Assembly (NCBI GenBank): GCA_020047775.1
Contig: JAIFNK010000199.1
Coordinates: forward strand, 1-7,727
From: Akkermansia sp.
GTDB lineage: Bacteria; Verrucomicrobiota; Verrucomicrobiia; Verrucomicrobiales; Akkermansiaceae
Direction of reading: 5' to 3'
Length of the DNA: 7,727 bases
Shown here: positions 1-6,254 of the stretch, piece after piece
How positions within the stretch are numbered: position 1 is the first letter of the stretch
How the letters are laid out: every line of letters begins with the position of its first letter
Made by a program: the position numbers and the translations under genes
The notes under the pieces: model-generated
What the model was told of the DNA's origin: nothing
Databases searched by the model: none
What the model saw: the letters and a program-made list of their open reading frames with translations, nothing else

Positions 1-1062
1 AACCTGCTCATCGACCAATGGCTCGCCCAACAGGGACGCCGGCCCGAGGCGTTCGATCCGGTGGAGCGCCTGTGTTACCTCGGCAGCCGCGCGATGGGAG
101 CCTTGGAATTCCGCCCCACCCTGATGCCGGATTTCCCGCCTGAAACGCTGCATCTGGAAGCACTGGTCCAACTCGCCAATGACGCACTCGCCTCTCGCGA
201 AAGCTTACATGCCAATTTTTCCCAACCGCCGGAAGCGCTCGCGACCATCCTCCGTGTCGGCACCTCCGCCGGTGGCGCGCGGGCCAAGGCGGTGATCGCC
301 TGGAATCCGCAGACCGGCGAGATCCGCTCGGGGCAGGTCTCGGCGGGCCAGAATTTCGAGCCGTGGCTGTTGAAATTCGACGGGGTGTCCGCCAACCGCG
401 ACAAGGAACTCCACGACCCGCTCGGCTACGGCCGCATCGAATTCGCCTATCACTTGATGGCCCGCGCCGCCGGGATCACGATGAGCGATTGCCGGCTGCT
501 GGAGGAAAACGGCCGCGCCCATTTCATGACCCGCCGCTTCGACCGCGGGCCGGCCGGGGAGAAATTCCACATGCAGAGCCTGTGCGCGATGGGCCACTTC
601 GACTTCAACCAGGCCGGCGCTTATTCCTACGAGCAGGCGTTCCAAACCGCCCGCCGCCTGCAACTGCCGCAGCCGGATCTGACGGAACTCTATCGACGCG
701 CGCTGTTCAACATCCTCGCCCGCAACCAGGACGACCACACCAAGAACATCGCCTTCCTGATGGACCGTCGCGGCGGGTGGCGGCTGGCTCCGGCTTACGA
801 TTTGATTTACGCCTACAACCCGGACGGCGCGTGGACCCACCGCCACCAGATGACGCTCGCCGGGAAGCGGGAAAATTTCACCACCGCCGATCTGCTGGAT
901 GCGGCAAGCGCTGGGGACTTGAAGCCGACCAAGGCGAAAACCATCCTGAAACAAGTGCATGCCGCGGTCAGCGGGTGGGGCACCCAGGCCGCGACGGCCG
1001 GCGTTTCCGCCGACTGGATCCAAGAAATCCGGAACAATCTCCGGCTGGACCTTCGACTTTGA
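1..1062 (+). CDS. hipA: HipA-family serine/threonine kinase (type II toxin-antitoxin toxin), 5' end missing
   Basis: The reading frame is open from base 1, so the gene begins left of the window; 353 codons plus stop are present, against roughly 400-440 residues for the family, so perhaps 50-90 N-terminal residues are missing. The GTG at 61 is internal, because the residues before it already match the HipA N-terminal region. Visible kinase motifs are the glycine-rich GTSAGGARAK loop (259-288), whose serine lies where HipA proteins autophosphorylate; the ATP-site lysine in WLLKFD (364-381); RRFDR (532-546); the catalytic-loop NQDDHTKN (724-747); and the metal-binding aspartate in LAPAYDL (784-804). 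All are intact, so the kinase is probably active. Known HipA proteins phosphorylate glutamyl- or other aminoacyl-tRNA synthetases and slow growth; the target here is unknown. The partner antitoxin HipB would be expected upstream, outside the window. No terminator is visible after the stop. Confidence 0.93.
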   Translation, partial: NLLIDQWLAQQGRRPEAFDPVERLCYLGSRAMGALEFRPTLMPDFPPETLHLEALVQLANDALASRESLHANFSQPPEALATILRVGTSAGGARAKAVIAWNPQTGEIRSGQVSAGQNFEPWLLKFDGVSANRDKELHDPLGYGRIEFAYHLMARAAGITMSDCRLLEENGRAHFMTRRFDRGPAGEKFHMQSLCAMGHFDFNQAGAYSYEQAFQTARRLQLPQPDLTELYRRALFNILARNQDDHTKNIAFLMDRRGGWRLAPAYDLIYAYNPDGAWTHRHQMTLAGKRENFTTADLLDAASAGDLKPTKAKTILKQVHAAVSGWGTQAATAGVSADWIQEIRNNLRLDLRL

Positions 1063-1126
1063 ACGACAGCCCCAGCGGACGGGCCGGCCTATTTCAAACG
1101 AAACGCGCAAGACAAACTTTCGATAA

Positions 1127-1142
1127 TGGCATAATTTTTGCT
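1127..1142 (+). promoter_or_regulatory. Sigma-54 (-24/-12) promoter upstream of rpoN
   Basis: TGGCAT-N5-TTGCT matches the sigma-54 consensus TGGCAC-N5-TTGCW at every position but one. The essential GG (1128-1129) and GC (1140-1141) are exactly 12 bp apart. Placing the GC at -13/-12 predicts an RNA start near 1153 and a leader of about 42 nt before the rpoN ATG. It reads towards rpoN, which implies autoregulation. A bacterial enhancer-binding protein would be needed; its site would fall within the 3' part of hipA, and I could not identify one. Confidence 0.68.
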
Positions 1143-1172
1143 TCGCTTTTTGATCGGGCGTCGTAGGGTCGC

Positions 1173-1193
1173 GCTGGCAACCAGCTTGCCGGC
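1173..1193 (+). promoter_or_regulatory. Predicted RNA hairpin directly before the rpoN start codon
   Basis: GCTGGCAA (1173-1180) pairs with TTGCCGGC (1186-1193) over 8 bp, with one G-U wobble and a 5-nt loop. It ends one base before the ATG at 1195. A competing hairpin, GCTGG-CAA-CCAGC (1173-1185), shares the left arm. No Shine-Dalgarno sequence is visible before rpoN, so the stem occupies the place where a ribosome would bind. Base pairing is seen directly; a role in translation control is inference. Confidence 0.45.
1175..1190 (+). promoter_or_regulatory. Second sigma-54-like element overlapping the rpoN translation start region
   Basis: TGGCAA-N5-TTGCC lies 48 bp downstream of the first element on the same strand, again with GG (1176-1177) and GC (1188-1189) 12 bp apart. 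A promoter here would start RNA near 1201, inside the first codons of rpoN, so it is unlikely to make full-length RpoN. It could instead be a site where sigma-54 polymerase binds and blocks transcription from upstream, or it could be a by-product of the RNA hairpin encoded by the same bases. Confidence 0.4.
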
Positions 1194-1194
1194 A

Positions 1195-2595
1195 ATGGCA
1201 GACGTCTTCCTCCATCAATCGCTTTCGCAACAGCAGACGCTTGCGCCTCAGATGCGCAAGAGCTTGGAGATCTTGCAGGCGGGAACTTTGGAGCTCTCCC
1301 AGCTCGTGCAGCAGGCCTTGGAAACCAATCCCGTATTGGAAGACCTCACGGAAAGCATTTCCCTCGATGAGGAAGGACCGGATCCCGAGGAGGCGGACTC
1401 GCTGGATCACATGAACCAAACCGACGACGATTGGCGCGACCGCACGATTCTCGAGGGCAAGAGTTCACCCTGGACCAGCGAAGACGAGGAACGCCGCCAG
1501 CGGATTTATGACTCGATCGTTGCGCCCGAGACTCTCCAACAACACCTGCAGCACCAGCTCGACCTCTCCATGGTGGATCCTGAGATCCGCGAGGCGGCGC
1601 AGGCGATTCTGGGCAACCTCGATGACCGCGGATTCCTCGATCTCCCTGTAAAAACCCTTGGAGTCCGCATGGGATTCAAGACCAAGGATGTGGACGAGGC
1701 GCTGAAGCTGGTGCAGTCCTTTGATCCTGCAGGCATTGGAGCTTCCGGGATCCCCGAGTCGCTCTTGCTGCAGTTGGAGCGCACGACCGGCAAGGAGACC
1801 ATCGAATACAAGATTGTCCGGGATCACTTGGAAGACCTCGCCCGCAAGCGCCATCCGCAGATCGCGCGGGCGCTGGGGACCAATGTCGAGCGCATCGCCG
1901 AAGCGGCCTCACGCATCGGACGCCTCACTCCCAACCCCGGTGGTGAATTCGATCCGACTGGAAATCCCTACATCCTGCCCGACGTCGTCATCGAGCGCGA
2001 TGACGACAGGCACTGGTATGCCCGCCTCACCGGCGAACATCTTCCGAACCTGCGGATCAACGATTTCTACAAGGACATGATCGGGAAAAGCGGCACGGAC
2101 GCGACGGCCCGGCAGTTTCTCCGGGACCAGATCCGTGACGGCCGCAGCCTGATCCACGCGATTTCCCTCCGCCAAGAGACGATTCTCGCCATCGCCCACA
2201 AACTCATCGAGCACCAGCCCGCGTTTCTATCGAAAGGTCACCGCCACCTGCGCCCGCTGACCATGAACGACATCGCGGACGAACTCAGCCTGCACGCGAC
2301 CACCATTTCGCGGGCAGTCGCCGGGAAATACGTGCTCACGCCACACGGACTGATGGAAATGCGCGCGTTCTTCGCCACCGGCTATCAGACCAGCGACGGC
2401 ACGGAGGTTTCCAACGCCGGTGTCCGCGAGGCCATCCAACAGCTCGTCACCGCCGAAGACCGGGCCAAGCCGCTCTCCGACGAATTCCTGATGAAGGCAC
2501 TCGACAAACAAGGCATCAAAGTCGCCCGTCGCACCGTCGCGAAGTATCGCGAACAACTGGGCATCCTTCCCTCACACTTGAGGAAGACGTTCTAA
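1195..2595 (+). CDS. rpoN: RNA polymerase sigma-54 factor RpoN
   Basis: This 466-residue protein directs core RNA polymerase to -24/-12 promoters, where open-complex formation needs an AAA+ enhancer-binding protein and ATP. All three regions are present. Region I is glutamine- and leucine-rich (residues about 1-50: HQSLSQQQTLAPQM, then the LEILQAG and ETNPVLE motifs). An acidic linker follows (about 51-100), then the core-binding domain with FDPAGIGA (176-183) and the helix-turn-helix (about 355-385). The C-terminal RpoN box ARRTVAKYRE (444-453) reads the -24 element. Length is close to the 477 residues of E. coli RpoN. The ATG at 1195 is chosen because region I homology begins there; the longer TTG frame from 1138 would lie inside the -12 promoter element. 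No Shine-Dalgarno is visible. The gene ends 4 bp from the stop of the convergent lipid operon. Confidence 0.97.
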   Translation: MADVFLHQSLSQQQTLAPQMRKSLEILQAGTLELSQLVQQALETNPVLEDLTESISLDEEGPDPEEADSLDHMNQTDDDWRDRTILEGKSSPWTSEDEERRQRIYDSIVAPETLQQHLQHQLDLSMVDPEIREAAQAILGNLDDRGFLDLPVKTLGVRMGFKTKDVDEALKLVQSFDPAGIGASGIPESLLLQLERTTGKETIEYKIVRDHLEDLARKRHPQIARALGTNVERIAEAASRIGRLTPNPGGEFDPTGNPYILPDVVIERDDDRHWYARLTGEHLPNLRINDFYKDMIGKSGTDATARQFLRDQIRDGRSLIHAISLRQETILAIAHKLIEHQPAFLSKGHRHLRPLTMNDIADELSLHATTISRAVAGKYVLTPHGLMEMRAFFATGYQTSDGTEVSNAGVREAIQQLVTAEDRAKPLSDEFLMKALDKQGIKVARRTVAKYREQLGILPSHLRKTF

Positions 2596-2599
2596 TGGA

Positions 2600-3640
2600 T
2601 TACTCGGGCTTGCGGAACCGGTAGTGGGAAACGATCCACTCGTCCCCGTTACGGTATCCCCACAGTTCCGCGCAGGCCATGAAGAACACCCGCCAATAGA
2701 CCCACCAACGGGTCTGTTGGTCTTCTCCATAGGTCTCGCGGATCAACGGCATCAGCTCGTCGCGCGCGGCGTCCATCCGCGTCAGCCATGCCTCGGAGGT
2801 TTTCTGATAGTGCGTGCCGCTGACGTGCCAGTGGCCTTCGATCCTGAGCTGGTCCTGGAAATACAGCAAAAGGTCATCGGAAGGCATCTGCCCGCCGGTG
2901 AAGAAATATTTCGCCATCCAATCGTCCTCGCTCTCCACTTCGTAGTGATAGGCATACTCGCGGTGGGTGAAGATATGCACAAACAACGCGCCGCCCGGTT
3001 TCAGCCAGCGGGAAATCCGCTGCATGAGCAGTTCATAGTTTTTCATGTGCTCGAACATTTCCACCGAGACGACCCGGTCGAACACACCATCACCCTCGCC
3101 CTCGTAAACGATCATGTTGGCCGTCCGCACCTCGACATTGCTCAAGCCGCGCGCCGCAAGTTGTGCCTCGATGTGGATTTTCTGGGTCCGCGAGTTCGAA
3201 ACCGCGGTGATGCGCGCGTTCGGATAGTGGGCGGCCATCCACAGAGTGAGGGAGCCCCAGCCGCAGCCCAGTTCGAGTATGCGGTGGCCGTCTTCCAAGC
3301 CGGCGCGCTCACAGGTGAGCGCGAGCATCCGCGCTTCGGATTGGTCGATGTCGATGACACCCTCATCCCAGTAGCCCGAGCTGTATTTCATGTGCTTGCC
3401 GAGCACCCGCTCGAAGAAACGGGTAGGAAGCTCGTAGTGCTGCTCGTTCGCCTCGTCCGTCGCGATTGCGATCGGGCTGGCCCGCAGTTCGCGGACATGC
3501 TGCATGACTTTTTCCTGCCGGAGTTCGCAGTCGAGCTTCTCAAACGGGGCGAGTGTTCCCGCCAGACGGTGGCGGATTCCGATGCGGATCAACGCGTCAG
3601 GAATGATTCCTTTGGCAAGCAGGTCGTTGGTGTGGATCAT
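2600..3640 (-). CDS. SAM-dependent methyltransferase, CFA-synthase superfamily, coclaurine N-methyltransferase-like
   Basis: This 346-residue protein has a Rossmann methyltransferase fold with the SAM-binding ELGCGWG (123-129), following YSSGYW (86-91). FEHMKNY (196-202) is the catalytic Glu/His signature of plant coclaurine/pavine N-methyltransferases, and E197 also matches Glu239 of E. coli CFA synthase. H222 and Y278 fall where E. coli CFA synthase has His266 and Tyr317, while Ser88 replaces Cys139. The C-terminal half (YFFTGGQMP, LLLYFQDQ, YWRVFF, GYRNGDEW) also resembles the plant enzymes more than classical CFA synthase. No signal peptide is seen; it is probably cytosolic or membrane-associated. 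It is the last gene of the operon, 27 bp after the DUF1295 stop, with no clear Shine-Dalgarno. In this setting the acceptor is probably an unsaturated phospholipid acyl chain, but an amine or other small molecule cannot be excluded. Confidence 0.88.
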   Translation of the reverse strand: MIHTNDLLAKGIIPDALIRIGIRHRLAGTLAPFEKLDCELRQEKVMQHVRELRASPIAIATDEANEQHYELPTRFFERVLGKHMKYSSGYWDEGVIDIDQSEARMLALTCERAGLEDGHRILELGCGWGSLTLWMAAHYPNARITAVSNSRTQKIHIEAQLAARGLSNVEVRTANMIVYEGEGDGVFDRVVSVEMFEHMKNYELLMQRISRWLKPGGALFVHIFTHREYAYHYEVESEDDWMAKYFFTGGQMPSDDLLLYFQDQLRIEGHWHVSGTHYQKTSEAWLTRMDAARDELMPLIRETYGEDQQTRWWVYWRVFFMACAELWGYRNGDEWIVSHYRFRKPE

Positions 3641-3667
3641 GATATGGTTGGTTGAAATTCAAAAGAC

Positions 3668-4453
3668 TCACCGTTTCGGTGGCCAGGGAATGAAGGGACT
3701 GGTAGTCTCCTGATAGCGACGGTAAGCATCGCCCTTGCGCAAGACTGCCGCCGCTTCGGTCGGAGGGATTCCCGTCACCCGCAGCAGCAGAAAGATGATC
3801 ATCGCCGGGGCGTAGCCCGTCGCCCAGCCCCACTCCGAGCCACAGGCATAAACATAGAATCCGATCCAGATGATTGCCTCGAAAAAGTAGTTCGGATGTC
3901 GCGAGTAGCGCCACAACCCTTCCTGGCACACCGCCTTCGAATCCGGTTTCCCTGCTTTGAATCGCGACATCTGCCGGTCCGCGAGTCCCTCGCCGAAAAT
4001 CCCTATCAGCGTCACGGCCAGGCCCGCCGACTCCCAGATACTCCAGCCATCGTCCGGGTCCGCCGCGATCAACAGGAAGGGCAGCGCCAGCAAGACCACC
4101 GAGATGGCCTGCGCCTGGAAAAACCAAAAGAACGCCGATGCCACCCGGCCCGTCCACACCTCGCGCAGCCGGGTATATCTGGCGTCTTCTTCCGGATGCG
4201 CCCGGCGGATTCTCCGCTCCAAGTGCCAGCCCAGCCTCAAGCTCCACATCGCCACCAAGACGCCTGCCACCCAATGTTTCATACTGCCGGTGCCACTGAC
4301 AATCAGCCAGAAACTGCCTGTCAGGCCGATCCCAAACGCCCACACCGCATCCACCAGCGAATAGTTATCGCACCGCCGCGCCCACATCCATGCCGCGCAA
4401 AAAACCAGCAGCATCCCCAACAGGCCGAGGCCGAATGCCATGCCGCCAGTCAC
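3668..4453 (-). CDS. DUF1295 integral membrane protein (steroid 5-alpha-reductase / ICMT-like fold)
   Basis: This 261-residue polytopic membrane protein has about seven hydrophobic segments (near residues 5-23, 33-53, 61-76, 107-131, 143-157, 191-205 and 213-226). Family signatures are SLRLGWHLERR (71-81), GEGLADRQMSRFK (154-166) and, near the C-terminus, GLWRYSRHPNYFFE (179-192), the RHPNY motif shared with steroid 5-alpha-reductases and isoprenylcysteine methyltransferases, where it helps bind a nucleotide cofactor. I start it at GTG 4453 because AAGGAGG lies 7 nt upstream and the codon forms a GTGA overlap with the DUF2062 stop, as at the other junctions. The ATG at 4441 is the alternative. 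DUF1295 genes recur beside CFA-family methyltransferases and COG2907 flavoproteins; a lipid reduction step is plausible, but the reaction is not established. Confidence 0.88.
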   Translation of the reverse strand: MTGGMAFGLGLLGMLLVFCAAWMWARRCDNYSLVDAVWAFGIGLTGSFWLIVSGTGSMKHWVAGVLVAMWSLRLGWHLERRIRRAHPEEDARYTRLREVWTGRVASAFFWFFQAQAISVVLLALPFLLIAADPDDGWSIWESAGLAVTLIGIFGEGLADRQMSRFKAGKPDSKAVCQEGLWRYSRHPNYFFEAIIWIGFYVYACGSEWGWATGYAPAMIIFLLLRVTGIPPTEAAAVLRKGDAYRRYQETTSPFIPWPPKR

Positions 4454-4956
4454 GCGTCCACCTCCTTGCGTCGTTTCAGGGAAACCTCCAGTTGTCGCAA
4501 AACCGGCACGATCGCCAGCTTGATCAGCAGCGCCGCCACCGGCGCGATCAGCAGCCAGGCACAGACTCCATGCCACGCGGACATCCCGAACTCGCGCCCG
4601 AATTGCAGCGGGTCGTCTTTGAATTTGCCAAGCAATTGCGGGATCGAAAACGACAGCCGCGGCGCGCCATACAAACGTTCTCCCAGGCGGATGAATACCA
4701 GGATCAACACCAGATGCAGCGGATAGACCAGATTGCTGAAAACATGCAGCACCGGCTGGTTCAGCCGCAACAGCCAACCCGCCACAAAACAAACGAGCGT
4801 CGTCGTGCCCATGATCGGGAAAACCCCAAGAACAATCCCTAGCGAAATCGCCCATGCGATGCGCTCAGGCGAGATCCCCACCATCAGCTGGGCCACCACC
4901 GGAGCCACCAACCTGCGCCGCCACCAGCTCTGTTTGGGAGCCTCAATCAACGTCAT
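4450..4956 (-). CDS. DUF2062 domain membrane protein
   Basis: This small 168-residue membrane protein has a basic N-terminus (WWRRRL, 11-16) followed by the DUF2062 core, GISPERIAWAISLGIVLGVF (27-46) and then PIMGTTT, at about 27-65. Two more hydrophobic segments follow (about 69-90 and 127-150), with a basic tail (KRRKE). The molecular function of the family is unknown; members occur alone or fused to glycosyltransferase or methyltransferase domains in envelope-related genes. The ATG at 4956 overlaps the upstream CFA-family stop (ATGA) and has GAGGAGG 7 nt upstream, so the start is secure. Its position between the methyltransferase and DUF1295, overlapping both, implies co-translation and a shared membrane role, for example as a scaffold or in lipid handling; that role is inference. 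Confidence 0.85.
   Translation of the reverse strand: MTLIEAPKQSWWRRRLVAPVVAQLMVGISPERIAWAISLGIVLGVFPIMGTTTLVCFVAGWLLRLNQPVLHVFSNLVYPLHLVLILVFIRLGERLYGAPRLSFSIPQLLGKFKDDPLQFGREFGMSAWHGVCAWLLIAPVAALLIKLAIVPVLRQLEVSLKRRKEVDA
4461..4467 (-). promoter_or_regulatory. Strong ribosome binding site fixing the GTG start of the DUF1295 gene
   Basis: On the minus strand AAGGAGG is followed by 7 nt and then GTG at 4453, ideal spacing. The competing ATG at 4441 would be 19 nt away. The site lies inside the 3' end of the DUF2062 gene, as expected for overlapping operon genes. Confidence 0.8.
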
Positions 4957-6254
4957 CCCCTGCCCTCCTCAAAGCGGTGATGCAAACTCAGGTTGTTGGG
5001 CCGGGTGTAAACCGCCTGCACCACGGAAATGTTCCGCGTCGCGAAAGCCGCCTCGCAGTATTTCAGATAGTAGTTCCACGACCGCGCGAACGGCTCGTCA
5101 AACCCAAGCGACCTCACCTCATCCCGAACCGCGTTGAACCGGTCATACCAGGTCGAGAGAGTCCGCGCGTAGTCGGCCCCCAGATCCTCGAGATCGTGCA
5201 TGAAGAGATCGCCGGTTTGTAACAGCACGTCGTTGATCCGCCCCACACTGAGCAGCAGCGAACCGGGGAAGATATGTTTTTGAATCCAATCCACGTTCTT
5301 TTTCAAGCTGCGGTAACTGCAATCCGGCACCGTGATCATCTGCACTCCCAGCAATCCATCCGGCGTCAATACTTCCGCGCATTTTGCGAAGAACGATTGA
5401 TGATACTTGTCGCCGACCGCCTCCAACATTTCGATGGAAGCGATCTTGTCGAAACGACCGGTGATGTGGCGGTAGTCCTGAATGCGGATTTCCACCTGGT
5501 CTGTCAGACCTTCGTCGGCGACGCGCTTGCGGGCATAGGCGGCTTGCGCTTCGGAGATCGTCACGCCGGTGATTTTACAACCATAGTTCTTCGCCGCATG
5601 CACCGCGAAGCCACCCCAGCCGCAGCCGATTTCCAGAACGTGGTCGGTCGGCTTGAGTTTGAGCTTCCGGCAGAGGGTGTCGTATTTCCCGCGCTGGGCG
5701 TCTTCGAGCGATTGCCCGGCGCTCTCGAAGCGGGCGCTCGAATAAGTCATACTCGGATCCAGCCACAAACCATAAAACTCATTCCCCAAGTCATAGTGTT
5801 CGGAAATATTCCGGCGGCTCGTCTCCACCGAGTTCTCACGGCGCAGGTGGCGGAACCAATTGACGATTCTCAACAGGTTCACGCCGGCAAGGTCCGCCGA
5901 TGAATTGTTAGCGCCTTGCAGCGCGTTGACATTATAGATGAACCAGGAAATCACCGCCGCGATGTCGGGCGTGTCCCAGAGTCCGTCGGTGTAGGCCTCG
6001 CCCATTCCGATATTGCCATAGAAAGCGCAGCGTTTGAAGAACCGGGCTTCGTCCCGCAGGATCACCCGCGCGGTGACAGGCGCGCCCGGCTTGCCGAAGT
6101 GACGGACGCGGCCGTCGGAATATTCCATCCGCAGTCCGCCCAGCGGCATTTTCTCCAGCAAGCGAACCACCATCCGCTCGGCAAATCCCTGCGTCGCATG
6201 ACTCACCGCCTCGGCGGGCACCCGTTCGGAATCGATTTCAATTGAAGTGTTCAT
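4953..6254 (-). CDS. Cyclopropane-fatty-acyl-phospholipid synthase family SAM methyltransferase
   Basis: This 433-residue protein has the full two-domain architecture of the family (E. coli Cfa is 382). An N-terminal lipid-binding region (about 1-145, with FYGNIGMGEAYTDGLW at 78-93) precedes ISEHYDLGNEFY (150-161) and the SAM-binding VLEIGCGWGG (206-215). Members transfer a methyl or methylene group from SAM to the double bond of unsaturated acyl chains in phospholipids. Of the E. coli bicarbonate-site residues, Glu239 (E278), Ile268 (I307) and Tyr317 (Y362) align, but Cys139 is Ser173 and His266 is Gln305. This suggests a product other than a plain cyclopropane, such as a methylated chain. 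The start is ATG 6254, overlapping the DUF1365 stop (ATGA); the frame stays open further upstream, but that part lies inside DUF1365. There is no strong Shine-Dalgarno, so translation is probably coupled. Confidence 0.92.
   Translation of the reverse strand: MNTSIEIDSERVPAEAVSHATQGFAERMVVRLLEKMPLGGLRMEYSDGRVRHFGKPGAPVTARVILRDEARFFKRCAFYGNIGMGEAYTDGLWDTPDIAAVISWFIYNVNALQGANNSSADLAGVNLLRIVNWFRHLRRENSVETSRRNISEHYDLGNEFYGLWLDPSMTYSSARFESAGQSLEDAQRGKYDTLCRKLKLKPTDHVLEIGCGWGGFAVHAAKNYGCKITGVTISEAQAAYARKRVADEGLTDQVEIRIQDYRHITGRFDKIASIEMLEAVGDKYHQSFFAKCAEVLTPDGLLGVQMITVPDCSYRSLKKNVDWIQKHIFPGSLLLSVGRINDVLLQTGDLFMHDLEDLGADYARTLSTWYDRFNAVRDEVRSLGFDEPFARSWNYYLKYCEAAFATRNISVVQAVYTRPNNLSLHHRFEEGRG
4964..4970 (-). 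promoter_or_regulatory. Ribosome binding site of the DUF2062 gene
   Basis: On the minus strand GAGGAGG is followed by 7 nt and the ATG at 4956. It lies within the last codons of the CFA-family gene and supports this start over any longer reading. Confidence 0.75.

Noticed and set aside
1082..1089. GGCCGGCC palindrome after hipA, as a terminator or binding site
   Set aside because: An 8-bp GC palindrome without loop or T run is expected in GC-rich DNA.
1109..1135. Possible sigma-70 promoter (AAGACA, 15 bp, CATAAT) before rpoN
   Set aside because: The -35 is poor and the spacer too short. The -24/-12 match in the same place is much stronger, though a weak housekeeping promoter cannot be excluded.
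1138..1194. TTG start at 1138 giving a 19-residue longer RpoN
   Set aside because: The TTG lies inside the -12 promoter element, upstream of the predicted RNA start, and family homology begins at the ATG at 1195.
205..1419. A 404-codon open frame on the minus strand across hipA and the start of rpoN
   Set aside because: It is antisense to two clearly conserved genes, has no recognisable motif and a low-complexity R/G/V-rich composition. It is a shadow of GC-rich codon use.
2623..2640. Inverted repeat AGTGG / CCACT near the convergent gene ends, as a terminator
   Set aside because: The stem is only 5 bp with an 8-nt loop, lies within coding sequence and has no T run on either side.
2624..3655. 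A 343-codon open frame on the plus strand opposite the last methyltransferase gene
   Set aside because: It mirrors the real gene almost end to end. The minus-strand protein has full methyltransferase motifs, while the plus-strand translation matches nothing I know.
3652..3662. TTGAA-A-TTCAA inverted repeat in the gap before the last gene, as an operator
   Set aside because: It is short and AT-rich, with no promoter elements around it; too little to support a site.
4454..4855. A long N-terminal extension of the DUF1295 protein
   Set aside because: It is the shifted-frame shadow of DUF2062; a perfect AAGGAGG sits just before the GTG at 4453.
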